A stretch of 42,916 bases of DNA, from assembly GCA_019634345.1 (NCBI GenBank), contig JAHQVL010000077.1, positions 1-42,916 on the forward strand, written 5' to 3'. Shown piece after piece: positions 1-8,584 of this stretch (position 1 is the stretch's first letter; the number at the start of each line of letters is the position of its first letter). The position numbers were made by a program, and so were the translations under genes. The notes under the pieces are model-generated. The model saw only the letters and a list, made by a program, of their open reading frames with translations. It had not been told where the DNA came from and searched no databases. The stretch comes from Rhodothermaceae bacterium. Lineage in GTDB: Bacteria > Bacteroidota > Rhodothermia > Rhodothermales > JAHQVL01.

Positions 1-165
1 CCTTTCTAAGATCCTAGAACTCTCCCGTAATTTCTACGAGTCACATCTAGTAATCCTAGAACTCCCCCGTAATTTCTACGAGCCCTTTCTAAGATCCTAG
101 AACGCTCCCGTAATTTCTACGAGTCACATCTAGTAATCCTAGAACTCCCCCGTAATTTCTACGAG
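1..165. repeat. Higher-order tandem repeat, 83-base period
   Basis: Two sub-units alternate, A (about 41 bases) and B (42 bases), as A-B-A-B at 1-40, 41-82, 83-123 and 124-165. All four share a core of about 30 bases from ATCCTAGAAC to GTAATTTCTACGAG. The A copies differ by single bases (ACTCTCCC versus ACGCTCCC); the B copies are identical. The core contains a small CGTA/TACG stem with an ATTTC loop. The first A copy starts at the window edge, so the array probably continues to the left. It lies beyond the 3' end of the TonB receptor gene. No coding potential is evident. Confidence 0.9.
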
Positions 166-176
166 TCATTCCCCAA

Positions 177-223
177 AGATGACGGATGGCTCTTGCAATT
201 TCTACAAGAGGCTTCCGTCATTT
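177..223. terminator. Long imperfect hairpin downstream of TonB receptor
   Basis: Arms of 15 bases at 181-195 and 205-219 pair with two mismatches around a 9-base loop, and the stem extends weakly to 177-223. It sits about 35 bases after the receptor's stop codon on the minus strand, so it is a plausible terminator or 3'-end stabiliser. The U-tract on the minus-strand transcript is poor (UCUUUGGGG). The loop contains AATTTCTA, the same word found in each copy of the neighbouring tandem array. Confidence 0.55.
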
Positions 224-255
224 CTGGGCGTATCACAAAATCACTTGATGGAGAG

Positions 256-3132
256 TTACATGCTGTACTTCACGCCAATCCATCCCCAGGGGCGGTAGAA
301 CTCGCGCTGGATGGGGCGGAGATGGCTTCCTTGATAGAGTTCTAGTGGCTCGTTGAGGAGGTTGAGCAGTTCTACAAACGTGGACACTCCGCTGGTGAAC
401 TGGTAGCTGGCCGAAATGTCGAGGCCCCAGCGCTCCTGTACAAAGATGTCGTTAGCTCGGTTTGCGCTTACGCCGTCGCCGGCAAACTCATCCAGAAACT
501 CACCGGTATGATTCAGGCTTACCTGCCCGGAAAACCCACCTCGCTCGTAGCTCAGCGCCAGGTTGAAGATATGCTTAGCTTGCCCCGGAAACACGTTGGT
601 GCTACCATCAGACAGCTTTGCCTCAGATTCGGTATAGGTGTAATTTGCATAGACGCCTAACCCGCTTAATGCCCCTGGCAAGAAACGGAATTGCTGCTGG
701 ACAGCCAGTTCCACACCCCAGATGTATCCTGAATCCCCATTCCGAGATTGGAACTGGGTCAGGTCAAACGCTTCACCATCAACAATCACTTCATTTTCTT
801 CCCTGAACGTGACGATCGGATCCTCGATCTGCTTGTAGAACACCCCACCAGAAATAACTCCAATGGAGGAGGTGTAATGCTCAAGGAAAAAGTCGAGATT
901 CAGGGATCGACTTGGATCCAGGTTTGGATTACCTAACACCAATTCATCATCATCCCGAATCTCATAGGGTGCCAGGTCAAAGAAGTTGGGGCGCGCCAGG
1001 GCAGTTGTTAACGCAGCGCGAATGTTCGTTTGAGGGGTCGCTTTGTATCGCAGATGCAGCATAGGGAAGAGGTATCCATAGTCATTCTCTTCCTCTACAC
1101 GCTGGATATCTTCCAGATCAGTGGCTAAATCCCCTTCATCGTTTTCTTCAGACACGACGCTCTGAAAACCAACACTTTCCACGTTTGTCTGCTCCCATCG
1201 AATACCAGGAAGAATCATGAATTTAGGAGACAGGTTCAGCTCTGTCATTACATAAGCAGCGAGGGTTTGCTCGGTTGCCTCAAAATCTTCAAGATTCCCT
1301 TCGAGCAATGCACCATCGTCCAACTCTAAGGAGGACCCGAAGTTGTTTATAAAATCCAGTACCTCTTCATTTCCCGTAATAACTGGAGGCAGCGGGTAGT
1401 TTCCTGCATCAAAGTCGTCAGCATCATAACGGCCTGTAAAAGAAACACCGTTTCCTTCACCTAACAAGATATCCGATGCATCATCGGTCAGCTCAAAAGC
1501 TTGCTCGGTTACATCTTGTTGCTTGTCTTTAAACCGATACTTGGCGCCAAACTTAAGATGACCAACCGATGCACCGAAGTCGTAGGGAAGATTAAAATTG
1601 ACCGCACCGACGTAATCGTCGTTTGTTGTATTGCTTTCACTGGGTTCGACGGCGCCAAACTCAAAACCGCTGGTATTTTGCAGTGCACCATCCAGTGGGT
1701 TTGCTCGGATGTTATCCGGGTCGTTGATGACAGGATCAAACGAGACGTCTCCTTGCTCCCAGGCCACTTCTACATCTTCCGGGGTGTCTTCCTGGGATCG
1801 AGTATAACCCACGTGGTAATCAATCGCCATCCCTCCCTGTGTGCGTTGTTCTCCACCGAGAGTCACACCAAATGTATTCAGGTGTTCTGTACGATTCTTG
1901 TGTTCATATCCCAGCTCATCATCACCTACTTTATTGCGTAATCGATGACGTTGCTCGGTATCTTGTAACCCAGCAAATAGACCTCTGAGATAGATAGAAG
2001 ACTGATCCGAGAATTCGTAATCGAACACGGTATTGATTCCAATGCGCTGGCGAAGCACATCGTAATAACGGATCTGCAATTCTTCCAGTTCATCGTCGCC
2101 TCCGAGTGGTAGATCGTCGTCTCCAAAGTCGTATTCCGGTTCGATATTATCCGAACCAAAATTGCGGCGGTTAAAAGAGCCATTTATGAGGTATCCGAAC
2201 TTGCCGTTTGCTACTCGATTTCCATAGTTTAGGGAGCTTTTTGCAGAGCCTTGCTCCCGAATAGAACCATAGCCACCGCCAAAGTCAACGCTGAAGAGTT
2301 GCCTTGCAGGAGCCCGACGCGTGACCAGGTTAACGGCCCCGCCAATAGCATCGGCATCCATATCTGGCGTAATCGCCTTAGACACTTCGATAGATTCTAG
2401 AATCTCTACAGGAATAGCATCCAATGCAATTTGACGCACATCACCTTCAGGAGAGGGGATACGCTCACCATTAAACATCACGGTTGTTAGTTGAGGAGCA
2501 CCACCACGAATCTGAATAAACCGGCCTTCACCCTGGTCGCGCTGAACACCAATCCCAGGCACACGCTGCAATGCATCAGGAGCAGAGGCATCGGGGAAAC
2601 GACCTATCTGATCATAAGCGACGATGTTCGTGATATTCGGCGCATTTTTTTGCTGTGTTAATGCTTTGGCCTGTCCTTCAGCTCGAACCCCCAATATCAA
2701 GATTTCATTTCCTTGAATGGGCAGTAATGAGAGAGAGAAGTTAACCTCAGAAGGAGTTGATTCGTCAACAGTTACCTCTATCGATTGGGATTCATAACCA
2801 ATGTACGAAGCGACCAGGGTATACGTGCCCGGCTTTACCCGTGGCAAAATATACTGGCCGTCTCTGTTGGTAGCGGCCCCTTGAAAGGTCTCTTGGATGA
2901 TGATATTTGCCCCAGGCAAAGGGAAGCCATTTTCACGGGCTGTAACAACACCACGAATGACCGCCATTGAAGCTGCAGCATTAAATTCATCTAGAGGAGC
3001 ATTATTTGAGTTAGAGCTAGTTTCCCGTGCGAGAGTTTGTTGCGCAGAGAATCCAGTCAAAACGCATAAGAACAGTACGTATATCATCTGCCCTAAAACA
3101 GGGCGATGATACCCTTGTACCTTGGTTAACAT
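256..3132 (-). CDS. TonB-dependent receptor with carboxypeptidase-D-like N-terminal domain
   Basis: This is a 958-residue outer-membrane active transporter. Residues 1-36 form a signal peptide ending near ALARE-like residues. Residues about 57-145 are a carboxypeptidase-D regulatory-like domain (GVVTARENGFPLPGAN, then NRDGQYILPRVKPGTY). A plug follows at about 160-275, with the sequence FPDASAPDALQRVPGIGVQR and later DADAIGGAVNLVTRR. This plug resembles the TonB-Xanth-Caul receptor subfamily, whose studied members import carbohydrates or siderophores. The rest is a 22-strand-type barrel ending in the aromatic C-terminus WGWIGVKYSM. The substrate cannot be read from sequence. No SusD partner or TonB/ExbBD gene is adjacent, so it appears to be a stand-alone receptor. 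The start is the ATG at 3130-3132. Confidence 0.93.
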   Translation of the reverse strand: MLTKVQGYHRPVLGQMIYVLFLCVLTGFSAQQTLARETSSNSNNAPLDEFNAAASMAVIRGVVTARENGFPLPGANIIIQETFQGAATNRDGQYILPRVKPGTYTLVASYIGYESQSIEVTVDESTPSEVNFSLSLLPIQGNEILILGVRAEGQAKALTQQKNAPNITNIVAYDQIGRFPDASAPDALQRVPGIGVQRDQGEGRFIQIRGGAPQLTTVMFNGERIPSPEGDVRQIALDAIPVEILESIEVSKAITPDMDADAIGGAVNLVTRRAPARQLFSVDFGGGYGSIREQGSAKSSLNYGNRVANGKFGYLINGSFNRRNFGSDNIEPEYDFGDDDLPLGGDDELEELQIRYYDVLRQRIGINTVFDYEFSDQSSIYLRGLFAGLQDTEQRHRLRNKVGDDELGYEHKNRTEHLNTFGVTLGGEQRTQGGMAIDYHVGYTRSQEDTPEDVEVAWEQGDVSFDPVINDPDNIRANPLDGALQNTSGFEFGAVEPSESNTTNDDYVGAVNFNLPYDFGASVGHLKFGAKYRFKDKQQDVTEQAFELTDDASDILLGEGNGVSFTGRYDADDFDAGNYPLPPVITGNEEVLDFINNFGSSLELDDGALLEGNLEDFEATEQTLAAYVMTELNLSPKFMILPGIRWEQTNVESVGFQSVVSEENDEGDLATDLEDIQRVEEENDYGYLFPMLHLRYKATPQTNIRAALTTALARPNFFDLAPYEIRDDDELVLGNPNLDPSRSLNLDFFLEHYTSSIGVISGGVFYKQIEDPIVTFREENEVIVDGEAFDLTQFQSRNGDSGYIWGVELAVQQQFRFLPGALSGLGVYANYTYTESEAKLSDGSTNVFPGQAKHIFNLALSYERGGFSGQVSLNHTGEFLDEFAGDGVSANRANDIFVQERWGLDISASYQFTSGVSTFVELLNLLNEPLELYQGSHLRPIQREFYRPWGWIGVKYSM

Positions 3133-3155
3133 AACGTTATCTTTTTTTAGTTAAC
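3125..3155. promoter_or_regulatory. Repeated GTTAAC dyads over the receptor start
   Basis: Two GTTAAC palindromes (3125-3130 and 3150-3155) flank the palindrome ATAACGTTAT (3131-3140), directly over the start codon and leader of the TonB receptor gene. This could be an operator or simply AT-rich leader sequence. No regulator is known to bind it. Confidence 0.25.
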
Positions 3156-3280
3156 GAGGAAATGGGCTGGGATGAAGGGGGAGGTTCCAAGTCGCCTTTC
3201 TTCCAGTTCTTTTCCGAGGACCAATACCTATCGAAGTGCCTGATCGCCGGACATCGTTGCATAAAAACAACAACACCTCA

Positions 3281-3320
3281 ATTATGGTGAGTTACCCTCT
3301 AAAGAGTATCCAACCATAAT
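3281..3320. promoter_or_regulatory. Nested 40-base dyad upstream of TonB receptor
   Basis: ATTATGGT at 3281-3288 and ACCATAAT at 3313-3320 are perfect inverted repeats. Between them is a second dyad, CTCT-AA-AGAG, centred at 3301-3302. The structure lies 150-190 bases upstream of the receptor start, in the 326-base gap between the receptor and the exporter terminator. It could be an operator or a hairpin in a long leader. I see nothing else definite in this gap. Confidence 0.35.
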
Positions 3321-3400
3321 ACAAAAGCCGCTATCCACATCATTTAAGAAAGTGTTACCTGAGCTTGATCGGGATGTTAAGAACATGCTGCGTTTTGTGG

Positions 3401-3445
3401 AAATAAAAAAGGGGTACCCATTCTCAGGATACCCCTTTTTTATTT
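3401..3445. terminator. Strong rho-independent terminator of the exporter gene
   Basis: This is a perfect inverted repeat with 16-base arms (3401-3416 and 3430-3445) and a 13-base loop. The arms have a GGGGTA/TACCCC core flanked by A6 and T6 tracts, so it reads as a terminator in both directions. It begins 14 bases after the stop codon of the RND exporter gene on the minus strand and insulates it from the TonB receptor. Confidence 0.92.
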
Positions 3446-3458
3446 CTACACCAGATGG

Positions 3459-5984
3459 TTACTCTTCCCTAGAAGCACCAAATGTCTGCTCGCCGGCGCC
3501 AATCAATCGTGATTGTAACCGCTGCAAGAGCGCGGGCAAAAAGAGGAGAGCGGATACCAACGTCGCGCCGATGCCGGCAACGGCTAATTGGCCAATGGTA
3601 TTCAATCCAGGGTGGAAGCTCAGCAACAAGCCGGCGAAGCCGATCATCGTCGTCAATGACCCCATCGTGACATGCTCGCCGGTAGAACGTAGAACGGACA
3701 TGATACTGCCGAATCCTTCTTCTCTGAATCGATGCACAATATGCACCCCGGCATCATTCCCAATACCCAACACCGCCGGCAGGACGATCAAGTTGTAGAA
3801 GTTGAGTTTGATCCCAAAGATTTCCATCAACAACATCATCCATAAGATACCAACCACCAAAGGCACGGTAGCCAGTAAGGCCCACTTGACGCTCTGAAAA
3901 TTGAGCATCATCAACAAAAACACAATAATGAAGGTCGCCAGCACCATCCAGGGTGCTTCTTGCTGCATCAACTTCAGCATATCCGCAGCTACCAACGACG
4001 AAGATCCAGAGTGGTACACCGATCCATCAGCCGTTTCAACACGGCCAATATCTTCAGAAAAAGCAATCGATTTACGCCCGTCCGACAAACCGGCGAGCGG
4101 ATAAATGATAATGAAGTTACCGATCTCTCCGGACTTTGAAGTGAACTGCGTTTTTAAATAATCCGGGACTTCTTCTATACGAATCGGGCTTTCTGTTTGC
4201 GCAGAACGACGAAGCCGGTTCATATCCTCTGACTCATCCTCACTCAGGAATGGATCATCCAGCAACTCTCTTATTAACTCCAGCCTTCCGAGCTTGGCTT
4301 CTTGATCATCCGGCTTCGTAGGGAAGCGATCCTGCATGCTCTCAATATCCCTCACTGTTGGCGATAACGTATCTTGATCTACCTTCATTCTCAGTGAGGC
4401 CAAGATGGGCTCCACTTCATCCGGATGGTCAACAACGATATAGGCCGGGTTGCGCTGATTCCGGTTGTCAAAGACCCGCCGGATGTAATCGCGCCGCTCA
4501 TTATACGAGTCGTAGGCGGGCTCAAGACTACCGAAGTCATACTCGAACTCCACTCGTGGCAACATGACCAGGGCAGCAACTACGGCTACCAGGCTCCCAA
4601 TGATCACTGCACCACTACCTGGAAAAACACGCCTACTGGGTGCTGGCTCTTCTTTACGATCGTCTGCAGCATCCAGATTGAGGAGCCTCAATTTCTCAAA
4701 TACGGTAATCAGCGCCGGCATAACTACCAGCATGGCGATGAGTGCAAACAGGATCCCAGTGCCTGCAATGAAACCAAATTCGCTAAAGCCACGAAAATCA
4801 GCAATAACCAGTACATATAAAGCTGCGGCAGTCGTAAATGCACCAATTGCAATAGCTTGCCCCGTACTTGCAAAGGTCGTTTCCACCGCTTCAATAATCG
4901 ATTTTCCTGTCCCTCGCTCTTCTGTATACCGCGCGAAGAAGTGAATCCCAAAGTCAATGCCCAACCCAAACAGGACCAGGCCCAGGGTCGAGGTCATCAA
5001 GTTCAGCGTTTCGAAGCGCAAGTACGCGATCCCGAACGTCCAGGATAGACTCATCAACAAGGGCAGACCGATCAACAAGGCCAACACCGGAATCCGAGCA
5101 AGTTGACCAAGTAGAACCTTCATGGAAAATGTACGGCCACTTCGCGCTCGATACCCTTTGTACAAGAAATAGGAAACAACGACAAATAGTACCGTCAGCA
5201 CACCTGCCAGAAAGGACCCCAGGACATCATCCGAGATCGTTCTAATTTCAATCATTCTGCGCAACGGACGGCCCGCACTAACAACCTCCATTTCTGAGTG
5301 GTAGGTTGCCGGATCCATCGTCTCGACCAACCCATCGAGTTCTGCATATATCGATTCAATCCACCCAACATCCGTGAGCGAACCTGTTGGATACAACCGA
5401 ACTACGAGCGCTGTACTGTCCTCTGAAACCGGATAATCCTTCCCTACAATATCGTTATAGACCTGCTGCAAGGACTCTGCCGTGGTATCAGGCTCTTCTT
5501 CCTCATCTTCTAGATCAAAAAAGAAGGGATTTGCTTCCAGGCGCGCCGCTTCGATTTGATCTTCCAAATACAATTCCAGCTCATCCAGTTCGTCTGAAGT
5601 GGCAAAGTAGAGGGCATTGTCCTTCATGAACTCTGTATCTCTGCGATAATCTACGCGAGAGAAGTAGGGTTCGGACTCCGTACCGTGCAGCGCTAACGCT
5701 TTTGGTATTAAATCTTCTATAAAGCGTTTGTTGGCTTCAAAAGAGGGGCTTACAACGGCAACGTCCACCGTTTCTTCTCCACCAACGGTTGCGCGAAGCT
5801 TTTCGAGCGCCTGTACACTATTATATTCAGGTGGAATTAACTTGGATAGGTCGGTATCAACGGTAAGATTTCTAAGAAGGCTCACCCCTACTACAGATAG
5901 GGCAAATGCAACTACCAATACCCAACCTGCTTGCCTTACAGTAAATCGGCTAAACGGCCTTAAGGCTTCAAAAATACGCTCCAT
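3459..5984 (-). CDS. MMPL/RND-family exporter (HpnN-like)
   Basis: This 841-residue inner-membrane protein has the duplicated RND layout of the MMPL/HpnN group. TM1 is at about 20-38, followed by a large periplasmic loop to about 250 (opening LTVDTDLSKLIPPEYNS) and a first helix bundle from about 255. The conserved GLGIDFGIHFFARY is at 340-353. A second periplasmic loop and second bundle follow, with the matching motif GIGNDAGVHIVHRF near the C-terminus. HpnN-type proteins use the proton gradient to move hopanoids or other lipids to the outer membrane. The substrate here is not shown by sequence, and no hopanoid gene is present. It lies 34 bases downstream of the DUF3047 gene on the same strand and is probably cotranscribed with it. 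The start is the ATG at 5982-5984. Confidence 0.85.
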   Translation of the reverse strand: MERIFEALRPFSRFTVRQAGWVLVVAFALSVVGVSLLRNLTVDTDLSKLIPPEYNSVQALEKLRATVGGEETVDVAVVSPSFEANKRFIEDLIPKALALHGTESEPYFSRVDYRRDTEFMKDNALYFATSDELDELELYLEDQIEAARLEANPFFFDLEDEEEEPDTTAESLQQVYNDIVGKDYPVSEDSTALVVRLYPTGSLTDVGWIESIYAELDGLVETMDPATYHSEMEVVSAGRPLRRMIEIRTISDDVLGSFLAGVLTVLFVVVSYFLYKGYRARSGRTFSMKVLLGQLARIPVLALLIGLPLLMSLSWTFGIAYLRFETLNLMTSTLGLVLFGLGIDFGIHFFARYTEERGTGKSIIEAVETTFASTGQAIAIGAFTTAAALYVLVIADFRGFSEFGFIAGTGILFALIAMLVVMPALITVFEKLRLLNLDAADDRKEEPAPSRRVFPGSGAVIIGSLVAVVAALVMLPRVEFEYDFGSLEPAYDSYNERRDYIRRVFDNRNQRNPAYIVVDHPDEVEPILASLRMKVDQDTLSPTVRDIESMQDRFPTKPDDQEAKLGRLELIRELLDDPFLSEDESEDMNRLRRSAQTESPIRIEEVPDYLKTQFTSKSGEIGNFIIIYPLAGLSDGRKSIAFSEDIGRVETADGSVYHSGSSSLVAADMLKLMQQEAPWMVLATFIIVFLLMMLNFQSVKWALLATVPLVVGILWMMLLMEIFGIKLNFYNLIVLPAVLGIGNDAGVHIVHRFREEGFGSIMSVLRSTGEHVTMGSLTTMIGFAGLLLSFHPGLNTIGQLAVAGIGATLVSALLFLPALLQRLQSRLIGAGEQTFGASREE

Positions 5985-6018
5985 ATTCTGGTCTACTTAG
6001 CAATAACGCGATACGGGC

Positions 6019-6744
6019 CTACCGAGGCGACACGGCGAGCTTAATATTATCAAAATCCCCTTCACCAATCTGACCCGTATCATCGGAATCGCTCCATAGT
6101 CGAATACTAAGAGGGCGCTCAGGGGGGTTCTTTCCAAAGGCTTTGCGATAATCCTCCCACACATTTCGCTCAATATGCTCCCAGTCTCCATAGCCGTTCT
6201 TGCCATTAGAAACCACAATAACTCGCAATGTCCCTTGCTTCAACACAGTACCAACATCCAGCGAACTGCTGTATGTATATTTAATGGAAATCGGCCTCTT
6301 AAACAATCCTTTTTTGAAATCAAACGTCACATAAAACCCCAGGCCTGCGTCGTTACGCTTGGGATTATCCTCACTGGCACCTTCAGGGAGCTTATTCGCT
6401 CTCCAATCCCAGGAAAGGTAAGGGTGTGATTTGAGACTCCAGTTGAAATCCTCGTCGTTAGCCATACTCAAGTGCACGGCCTCGCCTTCGGTGAATGCGC
6501 GCAAGAACTTATTTCCACCTTCTTGAACGACAAAAAACTCCTCATCCGGCCTCATGTGGTGAGGCTCAACCTGGACAAGACCATGCTCTTCTAAATATTT
6601 CCAACGAAGCGGTAATTCCCCGTCTTTGTACTCTTCAAAGTCGTCAATGAGCAGAATATCCTGTGGTGGATTACTCGGCTGATCCATAATGGGAATAGAC
6701 ACCATCATGAATAAAGCAACTATTGGCAAAAAAGAAAATATCAT
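6019..6744 (-). CDS. DUF3047 family secreted protein
   Basis: This 241-residue protein has an N-terminal hydrophobic segment (residues 1-20, signal peptide or anchor). The body resembles DUF3047, a family of exported proteins of unknown function with a probable jelly-roll fold. The recognisable blocks are LIDDFEEYKDGELPLRWKY, the WDWRANKLPEGA segment, DAGLGFYVTFDFKKG and the C-terminal DTGQIGEGDFDNIKL. It is the first gene of a probable two-gene operon with the downstream RND exporter, so it may act with that exporter in envelope lipid or polymer handling. That role is inferred from position only. The start is the ATG at 6742-6744. Confidence 0.72.
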   Translation of the reverse strand: MIFSFLPIVALFMMVSIPIMDQPSNPPQDILLIDDFEEYKDGELPLRWKYLEEHGLVQVEPHHMRPDEEFFVVQEGGNKFLRAFTEGEAVHLSMANDEDFNWSLKSHPYLSWDWRANKLPEGASEDNPKRNDAGLGFYVTFDFKKGLFKRPISIKYTYSSSLDVGTVLKQGTLRVIVVSNGKNGYGDWEHIERNVWEDYRKAFGKNPPERPLSIRLWSDSDDTGQIGEGDFDNIKLAVSPR

Positions 6745-7012
6745 AATACGTGCTAATTAAACGTAGTATGGGCCTGTACTACAACTTAAATACCATGAAT
6801 GTGTACGAACAAACAAGTAAAAAAGATCGCGGGGGATAGGTTTGATAAAACGCTCTTTTCTACTTATATAGCACGCTGCCAGCTTAGATAAAGTAACACG
6901 CGTTGATACTTCACCTATTTTCAACCTTTTGCATTGACCAAAATAGTGAACATACCGTCTGAAAACTGGCTATCTTCCAATACATCGATATGATTCATCG
7001 ACCCCTGATGTT
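6745..7012. promoter_or_regulatory. Divergent promoter region
   Basis: These 268 AT-rich bases separate the DUF3047/RND operon (minus) from the glycosyltransferase gene (plus) and must hold both promoters. A TATGAT at 6989-6994 could be the plus-strand -10 box, but I find no convincing -35 box. I see no repeats or RNA structure. Confidence 0.35.
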
Positions 7013-7801
7013 ATGAGTTCTGAGCATTCTCCCAAAGTGAGTTGTGTGATGGTAACCGCGGACCGGCCCAGCCTCGTCGTACGCGCCATCCATTGTTATT
7101 TGACTCAGACATATTCCAACAAAGAACTGGTCGTTCTCGACAATGGAACCGAGAGCATTGAGCCCCTTCTTAGCAAAGTCCCTTCTTCTGAACTGGTGTA
7201 CAAAAAAATAGAACGTACGCCGGACTTGATATTGGGCGATATTCGCAACACCGCGCTAAATATGGCGCAGGGTGACTTTATCATTCCCCAATGGGACGAT
7301 GATGATTGGTACCACCCTGCTAGAATCCAAATTCAGGTCGACGCACTATTAGAAGGCCATGACGCTTGTGCCCTGCATGGAACGTTAATGCACGTCGATA
7401 GCGAGGCGTACTTTAGCAGCCCCTATATTGGATTGCTTCCCAATGGTGTCCCACCCACGATCATGCATCGAAGAGACGATTCCATTAAGTACCCGTCGTT
7501 GCCGAGAACCGAAGACACCGTCTATGTAAATGCATGGCGAGATAAGACGTATCACTTATTACCAGTATCCTATTCGTATCTATATATCCGTTCCTTTCAT
7601 GGAGCGAACACATGGGAAGTGGATCACTTTCTCAGGCGGATGCGCAATACCCCAATGGATACCGTTCGGTATTTTTGGTACCAATTTATCCGCCGAGACC
7701 TGACTGCACACCCGCGTTTCCAGCTGTCAAAAGAGATGCAACAAGCCTTTGACTTGTACTTAACCGACTCCCGGTCGCTCGGCATTTTTCCTTCGTCCTA
7801 G
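7013..7801 (+). CDS. Family 2 glycosyltransferase
   Basis: This 262-residue soluble GT-A-fold enzyme should transfer a sugar from a nucleotide-sugar donor. The N-terminus PKVSCVMVTADRPSLVVRAI and QTYSNKELVVLDNGTE are the usual GT2 opening. The acidic DDDD at 95-98, in IIPQWDDDDWYHPARI, is the metal- and nucleotide-binding region. There are no membrane segments. It is short for the family but complete. It stands alone between divergent and convergent neighbours, so the acceptor is unknown; a lipid, protein or polysaccharide acceptor are all possible. The gap to the next, convergent gene is only 17 bases and contains no obvious terminator. Confidence 0.88.
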   Translation: MSSEHSPKVSCVMVTADRPSLVVRAIHCYLTQTYSNKELVVLDNGTESIEPLLSKVPSSELVYKKIERTPDLILGDIRNTALNMAQGDFIIPQWDDDDWYHPARIQIQVDALLEGHDACALHGTLMHVDSEAYFSSPYIGLLPNGVPPTIMHRRDDSIKYPSLPRTEDTVYVNAWRDKTYHLLPVSYSYLYIRSFHGANTWEVDHFLRRMRNTPMDTVRYFWYQFIRRDLTAHPRFQLSKEMQQAFDLYLTDSRSLGIFPSS

Positions 7802-7818
7802 ATACAACCCGAAACCGA

Positions 7819-8571
7819 TCACATCGTCTCCTTGAGCGCCTTAAGCCAGGCATCTGCCATCAAATAGTTGCCCGCCACCGAAGGGTGCACACCGTCTGGG
7901 CACCAGTATTCAACATCTGCGTCAGCCAATGCCTCGTCAAAAATCTGTTGATAGGGAATCCACACTGCATCAAACTCCTCCGCTATCTTTTTGGCTGCTC
8001 TCCGATAGCGGTCAAACATAGGGTACCAATCGGCCGGCTCTATTGCAGTCCCGCCCTGGAGCGAGAAGGGCTCGCCGATGATGAATCGAACATCAGGAAG
8101 CGCAGCCTTTGTGAGCTTTAATAGATTTCTATAGTCTTCCTCATATACGTCAACCGTCCCCTTGTAATCATGCGTCAGGGTATGCCAGTAGTCATTGACC
8201 CCGATCAGGACACTTAACACATCGGGCTTTAGATCCAGGCAGTCTGCTTTCCAGCGATCCGCCAGTTGAAACACTTTATTGCCGCTAATCCCTCGATTAT
8301 GGCACGTCCAATTGTGCTTCGGCTGCCTTGCCAGTAGTTGCGCAGAAGCTAGATAAGCGTACCCTCTTCCAAGGCCGGATGAGCTATTCGGCGACTGGGA
8401 TTCTTTATTGCGCCCCGCATCTGTGATAGAATCTCCTTGAAATACTACCGTCATTCCTTCTAACGAGAGATGGGATTCTAGCTGACTGATTGAGTCCTGA
8501 GCAAACGCTGGAATATGCGCTCCAACGGCTGCTCCGAGAGCAGATTTTTTCATGAAGGATCGACGATTCAT
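7819..8571 (-). CDS. Twin-arginine-exported SGNH/GDSL hydrolase
   Basis: This 250-residue exported esterase/lipase-type enzyme has a twin-arginine signal (NRRSFMKKSALGAAVGAHIP) ending at AFAQ near residue 25. Block I is FQGDSITDAG, with the nucleophile Ser48. Block III is IGVNDYWH. Block V, DGVHPS, supplies the Asp226-His229 pair near the C-terminus. A glycine block appears as HNRGISGNKV. The family includes carbohydrate O-acetylesterases and lipases; the sequence resembles the carbohydrate-esterase-like members often annotated as lysophospholipase L1-like, but the substrate is not certain. It is 13 bases downstream of the MenH-like gene and probably cotranscribed. Confidence 0.88.
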   Translation of the reverse strand: MNRRSFMKKSALGAAVGAHIPAFAQDSISQLESHLSLEGMTVVFQGDSITDAGRNKESQSPNSSSGLGRGYAYLASAQLLARQPKHNWTCHNRGISGNKVFQLADRWKADCLDLKPDVLSVLIGVNDYWHTLTHDYKGTVDVYEEDYRNLLKLTKAALPDVRFIIGEPFSLQGGTAIEPADWYPMFDRYRRAAKKIAEEFDAVWIPYQQIFDEALADADVEYWCPDGVHPSVAGNYLMADAWLKALKETM

Positions 8572-8584
8572 ATGGGTAATGGGA

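Noticed and set aside
1-165. CRISPR array, possibly Cas12a-type because each unit contains AATTTCTAC
   Set aside because: The sequence between cores is only about 10-12 bases and is itself repeated, so there are no unique spacers. The GTAGAT half of a Cas12a repeat stem is absent, and there are no cas genes.
1501-1941. Open frame of 146 codons on the plus strand
   Set aside because: It is entirely antisense to the TonB receptor, whose protein signature is unambiguous.
3352-3798. Open frame of 148 codons on the plus strand
   Set aside because: It crosses the exporter's terminator hairpin and is antisense to the exporter's C-terminus.
7801-7819. Terminator between the convergent GT2 and SGNH genes
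   Set aside because: The 17-base gap has no inverted repeat or T-run.
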